Assembly (NCBI GenBank): GCA_041595875.1
Contig: JBFHJN010000035.1
Coordinates: 1-28,208 of the forward strand
Source of the DNA: UBA2279 sp041595875
Lineage (GTDB): Bacteria; Actinomycetota; Coriobacteriia; Anaerosomatales; Anaerosomataceae
DNA length: 28,208 nucleotides
Reading direction: 5' to 3'
Of the stretch, positions 15,913-25,979 are shown in pieces (position 1 is the stretch's first letter; each line of letters starts with the position of its first letter). The translations under genes were made by a program, and so were the position numbers. Under the pieces are notes generated by a model. That model ran no database searches and was not told the origin of the DNA. It was given only the letters and a program-made list of their open reading frames with translations.

Positions 15913-17604
15913 TCAGCCGGCGAGCGAAAGCTCCAGCCTGCCCTGTGTGCCGCCGTCGAAGGTGCCGGTTCTTCTGAGAGCGACTATCGCGATGTCATCC
16001 CGGAGATGACCACCGGCAAAGGAGAACGCCGAGAGGAACAGCGACTCGGGAACGACATCGGCGGGCTCATCGGCGCACTTATGCACGGCCGAGAGAAGCC
16101 GGTCCATCCCGAAGATCTCTCCGTGGCGATCGCGGGTCTGGGTGAGGCCACCGGTGTACAAGACGAGCAGGTCGCCCACATCAAGAACGGTCTCGCCCGT
16201 GTTGTACTGCTGGCATCGGCCTCCCGAAAGCCCATGAGAACCGGCGAGCAATGTCGGCCGCTGGTTTCTGCGCATCAGGACCGGAGCGGGGTGTCCCGCA
16301 CAGCCATACGACATGTGCCCGTTCACGCGATCGAGCATCCCGAAGAACGCTGTGGCGCTCTCCCCGGGCTCGGCGCCACGGAGCATGAGATCGTTGGCTG
16401 AGGCGAGGACGGCCGCAGGGGACGGCGCACGCAGCGCCTGGGCGCGCATGGAGCTCTTCACCAGAGTGGTCAGCGCGGCGATGTCCGCGCTTTCTCCGCA
16501 GACGTCACCCACCAGCACACCAACACGCCCACCCTCAAGCTCCAAGACGTCGTAGAAGTCACCGCCCACGCGTGTGCCACCGGACGCCGAGTGATAGAGA
16601 TGTCCCAGCTCGATACCCGGCAACGACGCCGGAGCGGTGAAGAAGGCCGATTGCAGCGTTCGTGTGACACGACGCTCGTTCTCATACGCGCGCGCGTTGG
16701 CCAACGCAAGCGAGAGAGACACTTCCAGCTTACGCGCGAGCTCAAGATGCGCCTCGCTGATCTTGGCCTCGGAGTCCCAGCAAAAGCCCATCACGCCGGT
16801 GACTTCACCGCGCTCCATGATGGGCACCATGAGAAACGCACCGATATCGTGCTTTGCCATGAGCTCACGCTTGGCCTTGTCGCTCTCGCGCATGCCCGCT
16901 GCGTATGTGACGTGTCGTGCCTTGCCTGCGAGGCCCGGGAGTGAGAGCTCGTCCTCCTGGAACGCGACGCCGATCATCTCGATAGGCCATCCGTGGACGT
17001 TGCGGAACACCCACGCGCCGTCGTTGCGCTCGGCGATCCATCCCCAGTCCGCTTTCAGCGCCTCAGTGGACTCCACGAGGACTCGCTGCAATATCTCCCC
17101 CGCGTCAAGAGAACTCAGGACGGTGGTGTCGATAAGGCCCATGGCCTGACGCAGGTCGCAAGCTTCCGCCTCAACGCTGCGCCGCTCGCTTACCGCACCG
17201 GTCACGTCCACGGCCGTGAGCAGCACGTCGTACGGATTTCCGATGTGTCCCGGAACAGGAAGGTAGGTGAGCTGCCAGTAGGTCGTCTCGCCCCAGGACG
17301 CTCGATACTCGTACTCCGGGTCAGTGAACGCCTGGCCTGTGTAGGCAACGTCTATGAAGCGCACAGCCGAAGGGGTGTCAGAGAGAAAGCCGCGCACCGG
17401 CATCCCGAGAAGATCCCACTGTGGCCGCGGGTCGTCCATCAGGTCCAGGAAGGCGCGATTTGTCCATCGGAATCGGAGGTCTGCACCGGACCACAGGGCA
17501 GCCGGATACGACGCTCCCTCCAAAAGGAGCGTCAACCATGCGCCGTCGGCAACCGCGCGCCAGCCGGCGCCCGAACGTCCGATCTGCTCAATGCCTTCGC
17601 TCAT
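15913..17604 (-). CDS. PAS-GAF-PP2C (SpoIIE/RsbU-type) phosphatase
   Basis: A 563-residue cytoplasmic signalling protein. A PAS-like domain (about 35-140) is followed by a GAF domain (about 160-305, with GVMGFCW), then a SpoIIE-type PP2C serine phosphatase (about 328-545). In the family such enzymes dephosphorylate anti-sigma-factor antagonists to switch on a sigma factor. Metal-site motifs are GGDFYDV (347-353, D349), GDVCGES (366-372, D367) and RDDIAIV (D536/D537). The usual YTDG motif reads YTGG at 483-486, so the expected aspartate is G485. The start at 17604 is chosen for its GGGAG ribosome site; an ATG 36 nt upstream has none. No anti-sigma or antagonist gene is nearby. It diverges from a 7TM-PAS sensor gene across a 301-nt gap. 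Confidence 0.88.
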   Translation of the reverse strand: MSEGIEQIGRSGAGWRAVADGAWLTLLLEGASYPAALWSGADLRFRWTNRAFLDLMDDPRPQWDLLGMPVRGFLSDTPSAVRFIDVAYTGQAFTDPEYEYRASWGETTYWQLTYLPVPGHIGNPYDVLLTAVDVTGAVSERRSVEAEACDLRQAMGLIDTTVLSSLDAGEILQRVLVESTEALKADWGWIAERNDGAWVFRNVHGWPIEMIGVAFQEDELSLPGLAGKARHVTYAAGMRESDKAKRELMAKHDIGAFLMVPIMERGEVTGVMGFCWDSEAKISEAHLELARKLEVSLSLALANARAYENERRVTRTLQSAFFTAPASLPGIELGHLYHSASGGTRVGGDFYDVLELEGGRVGVLVGDVCGESADIAALTTLVKSSMRAQALRAPSPAAVLASANDLMLRGAEPGESATAFFGMLDRVNGHMSYGCAGHPAPVLMRRNQRPTLLAGSHGLSGGRCQQYNTGETVLDVGDLLVLYTGGLTQTRDRHGEIFGMDRLLSAVHKCADEPADVVPESLFLSAFSFAGGHLRDDIAIVALRRTGTFDGGTQGRLELSLAG

Positions 17605-17660
17605 TCCGCTCCCACACAGACCATGCGACATGGATCTCACACATGATTGACCATACTTCG

Positions 17661-17689
17661 ACTATCGGCACTGGCACGCACCGACTCAA
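17661..17689 (-). promoter_or_regulatory. Candidate promoter of the PAS-GAF-PP2C gene
   Basis: On the minus strand TTGAGT and GATAGT are separated by 17 nt, each matching four of six consensus bases. The start of transcription would lie about 50 nt before the ATG. Confidence 0.35.
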
Positions 17690-17795
17690 GCCTGCCGACG
17701 ATCTTCTCGACAAACGGACGCGGGCACCCTCCCACTGGTACAAACGCCACACAGACCCAAGCGATACGGATTGCGATCGGCCCGGAGCGGTGTCG

Positions 17796-17811
17796 CTTGT
17801 GCCGGCACAAG
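17796..17811. promoter_or_regulatory. 16-bp perfect palindrome, possible operator
   Basis: CTTGTGCCGGCACAAG reads the same on both strands. It sits in the divergent gap, about 60 nt upstream of the -10 box for the rightward gene. A dimeric regulator could bind it, but none is identified. Confidence 0.4.
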
Positions 17812-17873
17812 TCTCTCGCAACACCCATCGCGAAGATTACAGAATCGTATCCTTAGGAACTCGCCACCAGCGT

Positions 17874-17879
17874 TATACT
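17874..17879 (+). promoter_or_regulatory. Candidate -10 box of the 7TM-PAS gene
   Basis: TATACT matches five of six consensus bases and lies 26 nt before the ATG. No good -35 box is found 16-18 nt upstream, so an activator or an alternative sigma factor may be needed. Confidence 0.4.
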
Positions 17880-17905
17880 GAGGTGACCGCTCTGGGGGGA
17901 ACGTC

Positions 17906-19021
17906 ATGATTCACGCCATCTCACTGCTGCCGTTGGGTGCGACGATCATAAGCATCTCGCTCGCCCTGTTCACGTCCCGTCGGCCAAGACCGCTGTCGAG
18001 GAAGCAGACCTTCTTCGTCCTTCTCAACATCTCGACAGCACTGTGGTGCTTCGGCACGTTCCTGCTCGACAACTACGCACCCGGCATGCACCCGGGGACC
18101 TTCCCGTACACGGATCCCGGCTACATCATCAGCATGGCGCTCACCGTCGGTGTCGGAGGCTCCTGCCTGCTCTGGTTCCTCTTCGGCGCGGAACACGCAG
18201 GCGTAGGTTCGTGGACCAGAGGGACGGCGCTCTGGGTGGTTTCACTCCCCACTATCTACACCTTCGCCGTCACAGCCACCAACCCGTCACACCACCTGTT
18301 CGCGACACAGGCCCACGCCTCCGCCCCGGTCGTAGGCGGGCCGCTCGCATACCCGTATCTGATCGGCACCTACGCTGTCGCTATCGTCGGCACCGTTCTA
18401 CTGATCAAAGGGTCATGGAGCAGGGGGAGCAGCACAGGACACCGACAAGCGCTCGTCCTCGGTATGGCCGCGTGCCTTCCTATTGCGGGAGGGGTCGTCT
18501 GGCAACTGCTGACCTTCTCGTCTCTGGACGTCGGCCCCAACCCCGTGCCGGCCCTGTTCGCCCTGCTGCAACTCGTGGTCGTTCACGAGGTCATCACCGG
18601 CGGCCTTTCCGACCTGCTCCCGCATGCGCGTTCCGCGGCCTTCAATGCGATGAATGACGCGGCGATCGTTCTGGACTCACGGCTCCGCGTGATGACGATG
18701 AACCGGGCCGCGCTCCGCGTCTTCCCGATGATCGAGGAGGGCATGCCTATCGAGGAGTACTTCTCAACGCTCGGCACGCATGCCCGCACGTGCATGGAGA
18801 AATATCCCGACGGGGTGGACTTTGAAGCGGACCTCGGCGGCTCCATCTTCTGGGGACGTGTACGCAAGCCGGACGGCCGCGACGAGGGCTGCCTGGTCTT
18901 GCTGACCGACCTCACGGACTTGCGCTCAGCGCAGACCGAGTTGCTCCGGCTTGGTATCAAGCCGGGAGTCGAGACCGTCCGCTTCGCGGCCTCGCATGAA
19001 GCGCTCGATATCCGGGTCTAG
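17906..19021 (+). CDS. 7TM-PAS membrane sensor without output domain
   Basis: A 371-residue membrane protein. Seven hydrophobic segments (about 6-24, 35-55, 74-95, 107-127, 148-168, 183-203, 213-233) match the layout of the HisKA_7TM input domain found on some kinases and diguanylate cyclases. A degenerate PAS domain follows (about 245-338; FNAMNDAAIVLDSRLRVMTMN and CLVLLTDLTDL). The chain then ends after about 30 residues, where a kinase or GGDEF domain would normally start. GGGGGGA precedes the ATG. There is no frameshift sign: the frame ends cleanly and no kinase-like sequence lies downstream. The stop TAG overlaps the clpB stop. It may pass its signal by protein contact, perhaps to the PAS-GAF phosphatase encoded divergently, but that is inference. 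Confidence 0.78.
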   Translation: MIHAISLLPLGATIISISLALFTSRRPRPLSRKQTFFVLLNISTALWCFGTFLLDNYAPGMHPGTFPYTDPGYIISMALTVGVGGSCLLWFLFGAEHAGVGSWTRGTALWVVSLPTIYTFAVTATNPSHHLFATQAHASAPVVGGPLAYPYLIGTYAVAIVGTVLLIKGSWSRGSSTGHRQALVLGMAACLPIAGGVVWQLLTFSSLDVGPNPVPALFALLQLVVVHEVITGGLSDLLPHARSAAFNAMNDAAIVLDSRLRVMTMNRAALRVFPMIEEGMPIEEYFSTLGTHARTCMEKYPDGVDFEADLGGSIFWGRVRKPDGRDEGCLVLLTDLTDLRSAQTELLRLGIKPGVETVRFAASHEALDIRV

Positions 19022-21618
19022 CCCAGCGCCTTCCCCACGCTGCGCACGGCGATCTCATCATCTATGACATCGATCGTCACCGTGTCGCCCTCGCCGAGCT
19101 CACCGTCGATCATCGCTTTCGCCACGCCATCCACGATCTCACGCTGGATCACGCGCTTCAGCGGACGCGCCCCGTACACGGGGTCGAAGCCCTCAAGTGA
19201 GATGCGCTCCACGGCAGCCGGCGTGAGCTCCAGGACGATCTTGCGCTCTGCCAGTCGCTTGCGAACGATCTCCAGCTGCAGCTCGACTATCTCGGCGATC
19301 TGCGCCATCGACAGCGAATGGAAGATGATGATGTCGTCCACGCGGTTGATGAACTCAGGCCTGAACGTGGCACGCATGGCCTCTTCAACCAGGCGGCGCA
19401 TGGCCTCCTCATCGTTGCTGGCGGCAAACTCCTGTATGAACTGACTGCCCACGTTGCTGGTCATGATGACCACGGTGTTCCTGAAGCTCACCGTGCGCCC
19501 CTGACCGTCGGTCAGCCGGCCATCCTCCAGAACCTGTAGCAAAACGTTGAAGACGTCGGCATGGGCCTTCTCGATCTCATCCAGCAAGATCACGCTGTAG
19601 GGCCTGCGTCGGACCGCTTCGGTCAGTTGCCCGCCCTCCTCGTATCCCACGTATCCGGGAGGTGCGCCGATCAGCCGTTGGACGCTGAACTTCTCCATGT
19701 ACTCGGACATATCGATGCGCACCATGTTGCGCTCATCGTCGAACAGATACGCAGCCAGCGCCTTCGCAAGCTCGGTCTTGCCCACGCCAGTCGGTCCCAT
19801 GAAGATGAACGACCCGATGGGTCGATCAGGATCCGAGAGGCCCGCGCGCGACCTTCTGATCGCCGAGGCGACCGCTGCGACCGCCTCATCCTGACCGACG
19901 ACGCGCTGATGCAGCAGCTGCTCCAGATTGGAGAGCTTGGAGAGCTCGCCCTCAAGCAGCTTGCTCACAGGAATGCCCGTCCAGCTACCAACGACTTCCG
20001 CTATCTCGGTGTCGGTGACCTCTTCTTTGAGCATGGCATCGCCCGACTGCAGGGCCTTGAGGCGCACATCCGCCTCGGCCAACTCCTGTTCACGCTGCGG
20101 TATGGAGCCGTAGCGGATCTCAGCGGCACGCTGCAGGTCGCCCTCGCGCTCGGCACGCTCGCCGTCGAGCCTTGCGGTGTCAAGCTCGGCTTTCAGGCGC
20201 TGGACGTCACCGATGATGGCCTTCTCGGACTCCCATCGCGCTTTAAGACCCGACAGCTGCTCGGTCATCTCGGCCATCTCGGCGCGCAGGGTAGAAAGGC
20301 GCTCCTTGCTGGCCTCGTCCTTCTCCTTCTGCAGCGCCTGCCCCTCGATCTGAAGCTGGCGCAGCTGGCGGTCGATCACGTCTATCTCGGTGGGCATGGA
20401 ATCGATCTCTATGCGGAGGCGTGAAGCCGCCTCGTCGATGAGGTCGATCGCCTTGTCCGGCAAGAAGCGGTCCGTGATGTATCTGTCCGAGAGGGTGGCC
20501 GCCGCCAGGATCGCCGAGTCCGTGATGCGCACGCCGTGATGGACTTCGTAGCGCTCCTTGAGCCCGCGCAGGATGGCGATGGTGTCTTCCACCGAAGGCT
20601 CGCCCACGTACACCGGCTGGAAGCGCCGCTCAAGCGCCGCGTCCTTCTCGATGTGTTCGCGGTACTCGTCCAGCGTGGTGGCACCGATCGCGTGCAACTC
20701 TCCACGCGCAAGCGCGGGCTTCAGCATGTTGGAGGCATCCATCGAACCCTCCGCCGCACCGGCTCCGACCAGCGTATGGAGCTCATCGATGAACAGGACG
20801 AGACGCCCCTCGGCCTGCTCCACCTCACGGAGCACGGCCTTGAGGCGGTCCTCGAACTCACCGCGGTACTTGGCGCCGGCGACCATCGCGGCGATATCGA
20901 GAGAGACGACGTCTTTGTCTTTCAGGCTGGTGGGGACATCCCCGTCGACGACGCGCTGAGCCAGACCCTCCACGATCGCTGTCTTGCCGGTGCCGGGCTC
21001 TCCGATGAGCACCGGGTTGTTCTTCGTGCGGCGCGAGAGCACCTGTATCACGCGCCTGATCTCGTCATTACGGCCGATGACCGGATCCAGCTTGCCCTTG
21101 CGCGCCAGATCCGTGAGATTCCGGGAGAAGCGCTCAAGCGCCTGGAACTGGGCCTCGGGATTCTGGTCGGTCACGCGTGTGCCGGCACGCAGCTCTACAA
21201 GCGATTCGGTGAGCCTGGCCGAAGAAAGCCCGGCCTTACCCAGCATGCGTCCGGCCTCGCCCTTGTCGTCGGCGAGGGCAACCAGGATGTGTTCGGTGGA
21301 GACGTAGGCGTCTTTGATCTTCTCGGCGATCTTGAAGGCGTCGCCGAGAAGCGAGTTGAGCCTGGGGCCGGCGCTTGCAGGTGCGGACGAACCCGTCACC
21401 CTGGGCATCTTGGATATGGCCGAGGTGACCTCGGCCTCCAGCAGGTCGGGGTCAGCGCCCACCTTCTGGACGATGGGCCGCACTATCCCCTCGGAAGCGT
21501 CCAACAGCGCTTTGAGCATATGCTCGGGCTCAACGACCTGAGAAGACGCGTCGTCGGCGATCGCCTGAGCGGCCTGGAGCGCCTCTTGCGCTTTGATCGT
21601 GAGCTTGTCGAACCTCAT
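19018..21618 (-). CDS. clpB: ClpB protein disaggregase
   Basis: An 866-residue Hsp100 ATPase that works with DnaK/DnaJ/GrpE to extract and refold aggregated proteins in the cytoplasm. The Clp N-domain (1-145) precedes AAA1, with Walker A GEPGTGKT (206-213) and Walker B VLFIDE (274-279). A long charged coiled-coil middle domain (about 405-530) is what separates ClpB from ClpA/ClpC. AAA2 has Walker A GPTGVGKT (608-615), pore loop GYVG (655-658) and Walker B ILLDE. The full length is normal for ClpB. AGGGGAG lies upstream of the ATG. It is the last gene of the heat-shock cluster in the same direction, 217 nt after hspR, with a possible 31-residue frame between. HspR control through the dnaK promoter is plausible; no HAIR element was found directly before clpB. 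Confidence 0.97.
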   Translation of the reverse strand: MRFDKLTIKAQEALQAAQAIADDASSQVVEPEHMLKALLDASEGIVRPIVQKVGADPDLLEAEVTSAISKMPRVTGSSAPASAGPRLNSLLGDAFKIAEKIKDAYVSTEHILVALADDKGEAGRMLGKAGLSSARLTESLVELRAGTRVTDQNPEAQFQALERFSRNLTDLARKGKLDPVIGRNDEIRRVIQVLSRRTKNNPVLIGEPGTGKTAIVEGLAQRVVDGDVPTSLKDKDVVSLDIAAMVAGAKYRGEFEDRLKAVLREVEQAEGRLVLFIDELHTLVGAGAAEGSMDASNMLKPALARGELHAIGATTLDEYREHIEKDAALERRFQPVYVGEPSVEDTIAILRGLKERYEVHHGVRITDSAILAAATLSDRYITDRFLPDKAIDLIDEAASRLRIEIDSMPTEIDVIDRQLRQLQIEGQALQKEKDEASKERLSTLRAEMAEMTEQLSGLKARWESEKAIIGDVQRLKAELDTARLDGERAEREGDLQRAAEIRYGSIPQREQELAEADVRLKALQSGDAMLKEEVTDTEIAEVVGSWTGIPVSKLLEGELSKLSNLEQLLHQRVVGQDEAVAAVASAIRRSRAGLSDPDRPIGSFIFMGPTGVGKTELAKALAAYLFDDERNMVRIDMSEYMEKFSVQRLIGAPPGYVGYEEGGQLTEAVRRRPYSVILLDEIEKAHADVFNVLLQVLEDGRLTDGQGRTVSFRNTVVIMTSNVGSQFIQEFAASNDEEAMRRLVEEAMRATFRPEFINRVDDIIIFHSLSMAQIAEIVELQLEIVRKRLAERKIVLELTPAAVERISLEGFDPVYGARPLKRVIQREIVDGVAKAMIDGELGEGDTVTIDVIDDEIAVRSVGKALG

Positions 21619-21688
21619 CTCTCATCACTCCCCTGATAACGCTTGAGGGTGTCATCCGGATGTCTATCTAGCCCGCCGGGCTACCGCT

Positions 21689-21784
21689 TCACAGTTCAAG
21701 CAGGTCCACCGGGAACGTCTGGTCGTAGGCGTGACCACACCCATGCAGCCACCTGTCAAAGCGGGCCGCCATGGATCTCGCCAT
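21689..21784 (-). CDS. Possible 31-residue small protein between hspR and clpB
   Basis: A short frame starting at ATG 21784, with a purine-rich GGAAGGGG ribosome site 6 nt upstream and ending in TGA. The product begins MARSMAARFDRWLHGCGH and ends in TFPVDLLEL, a balanced composition with W, H, C and Y that looks coding. It occupies the otherwise empty 217-nt gap in the heat-shock cluster and reads in the operon direction. It could also be a leader that couples to clpB, although 70 nt separate them. No homologue is recognised. Confidence is limited by length. Confidence 0.35.
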   Translation of the reverse strand: MARSMAARFDRWLHGCGHAYDQTFPVDLLEL

Positions 21785-21835
21785 TGCGAACCCCTTCCAA
21801 GAAACGCACGAGACGACCCCGGGTATCAGGCACGG

Positions 21836-22246
21836 CTACTCCTTGCTCCTGCGGACGATGCGTCCTTTGGGCACGTGCACCATATCGGCCCGCATGCTTT
21901 GGCGCACCGCGTTGATCTCTGTCACCAGACGCCGTTCCGTGAGGGTGGACGCCTCCTGCGCGCACTCAAGCTCGATCTGCATGCGCTCGATCTGGTTCTG
22001 CAACTCCAGAATGCGCATGACACCCGCAAGGTTCACGCCTTCTTCTTGCGTGAGCTGCTGGATCAGCCGCAGGCGCTCGATATCGGACTCAGAGTACAGA
22101 CGGGTGTTGCCTGCCGAGCGCTGCGGCTCCACAAGCTGCTTGCGCTCATAGACCCGGAGCGTCTGAGGATGCATCCCGGCAAGCTCAGCAGCCACGCTGA
22201 TCATGTAGAGAGGCCGGTCTTTTCCCGTCCTTCGCTGGATCTTCAT
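21836..22246 (-). CDS. hspR: HspR heat-shock repressor (MerR family)
   Basis: A 136-residue transcription factor. The N-terminal MerR-type winged helix-turn-helix (about residues 13-80) reads MISVAAELAGMHPQTLRVYERK, the hallmark of HspR, and is followed by a coiled-coil dimerisation helix and a basic C-terminal tail. In actinobacteria HspR binds HAIR inverted repeats and represses the dnaK operon, with DnaK acting as co-repressor, so heat that occupies DnaK relieves repression. It lies in the expected place, directly downstream of dnaJ with a 17-nt gap, and has an AGGAGG site before the ATG. A HAIR-like element overlaps the dnaK promoter in this window, consistent with autoregulation. It carries no cysteine-rich metal-binding C-terminus, unlike metal-sensing MerR proteins. 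Confidence 0.93.
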   Translation of the reverse strand: MKIQRRTGKDRPLYMISVAAELAGMHPQTLRVYERKQLVEPQRSAGNTRLYSESDIERLRLIQQLTQEEGVNLAGVMRILELQNQIERMQIELECAQEASTLTERRLVTEINAVRQSMRADMVHVPKGRIVRRSKE

Positions 22247-22263
22247 CCTTCAAGCCTCCTACG

Positions 22264-23382
22264 TCACTTGATGTGCGCTCGAACGTCCTCGTTCCGGGCT
22301 GAGGCGAACCGCCTGAGCAGCTCCTGCTGCTCAGCAGTGAGCTTCTCGGGCACCACCAGGCTCACCCGCACCTTCAGGTCGCCAACACCCTTGCCCTTCA
22401 GTTTAGGGGCACCCTTGCTGGCGATGCGCAGAACAGTCCCGTCTTGCGTACCCGGGGCAACCTTGAGCTTGACCCTGTCGTCGGTGGGAGTCGGTATCGT
22501 GACCTCGGTGCCAAGGGCCGCCTCGACGATGGTCACCGGAAGGTCAAGCCACACATCGGCGCCTTCGCGGGTGTAGAAGGCATGCGGCCTGATATGCGTG
22601 AGCACGTACAGGTCGCCGGCCGGACCGCCGGCGGCACCAGGCTCCCCTTTGCCTTTGAAGCGCAACTTGCCGCCATCGGTGGCTCCCGGGGGCACGTTGA
22701 CCGTCACAGGCTTGATGCGCACCACCCGGCCCTTGCCCTTGCATGCAGAGCAGGGGTTCTCGATCACCTTCCCGGTACCGCCACAGCGCGGGCAAGGGCG
22801 TGAGATGCCGAACATCCCCTGGCCCTGGCTGACGTGCCCCGTTCCCTGGCATGTGGCACACACGACCGGGCTGGTGCCCGGCTTGGCACCGGAGCCCTTG
22901 CAGACCTGACAGCTCTCGGAGCGCTTCACATCGACTTTGGTGGAGACGCCTTTCAGCGCCTCCTCGAAGCTCAGCGTCACATCGTATTGGAGGTCGTTGC
23001 CGCGGCGCGCGCTGCGGCCCTGGCCCGCACCGGGTGAGCCGCCAAAACCGCTGCCGCCGAAGAGGTTGCCGAACAGGTCTCCGAAGTCGCCCATGTTGAC
23101 GGTCTGCTGGTACTGACCCCCACCGAACGGGCCGGCGCCCGGCGCACCCGCACCCGGCGGCACGTTGCCGCCGAAGTACTGGCCGAACTGGTCATACTGC
23201 GTGCGCTTCTCGGCGTCGGAAAGCACCTCGTACGCCTCGTTGATCTCCTTGAACTTGTCCTCGGAGCCGCCTGCGTCGGGATGGTGCTTGCGCGCCTGCT
23301 TGCGGAACGCCTTCTTGATCTCGTCGGCAGTGGCGCTCTTGCTCACGCCGAGTATGTCGTAGTAGTCCTTGCGAGCCGCCAT
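22264..23382 (-). CDS. dnaJ: DnaJ co-chaperone
   Basis: A 372-residue type I Hsp40 that delivers substrates to DnaK and stimulates its ATPase. The J domain (1-70) has HPD at 34-36. A Gly/Phe/Pro-rich region (about 70-125) follows. The zinc-binding region has all four CxxCxGxG repeats (C158/C161, C175/C178, C197/C200, C211/C214). The C-terminal beta domains (about 220-350) are complete. The start ATG follows the grpE stop as TAG-cg-ATG, with the ribosome site AAGGAG running into that stop codon. Gene order dnaK-grpE-dnaJ-hspR is characteristic of actinobacteria. Confidence 0.96.
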   Translation of the reverse strand: MAARKDYYDILGVSKSATADEIKKAFRKQARKHHPDAGGSEDKFKEINEAYEVLSDAEKRTQYDQFGQYFGGNVPPGAGAPGAGPFGGGQYQQTVNMGDFGDLFGNLFGGSGFGGSPGAGQGRSARRGNDLQYDVTLSFEEALKGVSTKVDVKRSESCQVCKGSGAKPGTSPVVCATCQGTGHVSQGQGMFGISRPCPRCGGTGKVIENPCSACKGKGRVVRIKPVTVNVPPGATDGGKLRFKGKGEPGAAGGPAGDLYVLTHIRPHAFYTREGADVWLDLPVTIVEAALGTEVTIPTPTDDRVKLKVAPGTQDGTVLRIASKGAPKLKGKGVGDLKVRVSLVVPEKLTAEQQELLRRFASARNEDVRAHIK

Positions 23383-23384
23383 CG

Positions 23385-23939
23385 CTACTCCTTACGGGAG
23401 GGGCCTCCGGTGCTCACGATGACCATAGCCGGTCTCAACACGCGACCTGCAAGCGAATAACCCTTCTGGAAGACCTCTACCACCGTGCCGTCAGGCACTT
23501 CTGCATCTTCCCGCTGCCCGACCGCCTGGTGGAGATTGGGGTCGAAAGGACCGCCGAGAGGATCGAGCACCTCAACGCCTTCCTTGCCGAACACGTCGCT
23601 CACCTGCTGGTGCACCAGCTCGACGCCCCTGAGGAAGTGCCCCAGATCGCCGCCCGCGACCGTGTGGTCGATGGCGCGCTCAAGATTGTCCACTACCGGC
23701 AACAGCCCTTCGATGAGACGCTGGCCGGCACGCTGACGCGCCTCTTCCATCTCGCGAAGCGTGCGCTTGCGGAAGTTCTCAAACTCCGCCTGGACCCTTT
23801 GCGCGGCTTCGAGATGGCGGGCAGCGTCTTCCTTCGCGGCTTCCAGCTCCTGTTGGAGCTGGTCGCCGCGAAGGTCGAACTCTGCACCCAGATCGCTCTC
23901 TAGTTCAGGATCGATCTGGTCGTTGTCGTTGCGCTTCAT
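23385..23939 (-). CDS. grpE: GrpE nucleotide exchange factor
   Basis: A 184-residue cytoplasmic partner of DnaK that releases ADP and so resets the chaperone cycle. A long N-terminal coiled coil (about 25-95; QLQQELEAAKEDAARHLEAAQ) leads into the family core FENFRKRTLREMEEA and LLPVVDNLERA. The compact beta domain follows, with GVEVLDPLGGPFDPNLHQAVGQ and VVEVFQKGYSLAGRVLRPAMVIVS, the standard GrpE C-terminal signature. It starts two bases after the dnaK stop, so the genes are co-translated. Length and motifs are normal, with nothing missing. Confidence 0.95.
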   Translation of the reverse strand: MKRNDNDQIDPELESDLGAEFDLRGDQLQQELEAAKEDAARHLEAAQRVQAEFENFRKRTLREMEEARQRAGQRLIEGLLPVVDNLERAIDHTVAGGDLGHFLRGVELVHQQVSDVFGKEGVEVLDPLGGPFDPNLHQAVGQREDAEVPDGTVVEVFQKGYSLAGRVLRPAMVIVSTGGPSRKE

Positions 23940-23941
23940 AC

Positions 23942-25834
<1,893 letters not shown>

Positions 25835-25900
25835 GGTGCGTACTCTCCTTCCACAACGCCTGACGCAATGCTCGCGCTCGGCACTTTCGACGTGATAGAG

Positions 25901-25942
25901 CCGGGCCGAGAGCCCCTCAACAGGGGGGTCCACGACGCCCGG
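25901..25942 (-). other. Hairpin at the 5' end of the dnaK leader RNA
   Basis: Outer arms CCGGGC and GCCCGG enclose an inner stem CCCCT/AGGGG with a 4-nt loop. Given the promoter position, the fold would begin at about the second base of the transcript, roughly 65 nt before the dnaK start codon. It could protect the RNA end. A thermosensor role is possible but unlikely because it does not cover the ribosome site. Confidence 0.4.
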
Positions 25943-25950
25943 TACTATGC

Positions 25951-25979
25951 AGCTTAAAATCTGAGTGCATCCGTGTCAA
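25951..25979 (-). promoter_or_regulatory. Promoter of the dnaK operon
   Basis: On the minus strand a perfect -35 box TTGACA is followed after 17 nt by TAAGCT, a weak -10. The transcript would start near 25944, about 110 nt before dnaK. The -35 box lies within one arm of the HAIR-like operator, so repressor binding would block polymerase. Confidence 0.5.

Larger units (their letters stand above)
17605..17905. other. Divergent intergenic region between the phosphatase and 7TM-PAS genes
   Basis: This 301-nt gap has no convincing gene. It holds one candidate promoter for each flanking gene and a 16-bp perfect palindrome, each listed separately. Short open frames here lack ribosome sites. Confidence 0.6.

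Noticed and set aside
21669..21683. Hairpin (TAGCCC-gcc-GGGCTA) upstream of clpB as a terminator
   Set aside because: The stem is only 6 bp with a 3-nt loop and is not followed by a T-run on the minus strand.
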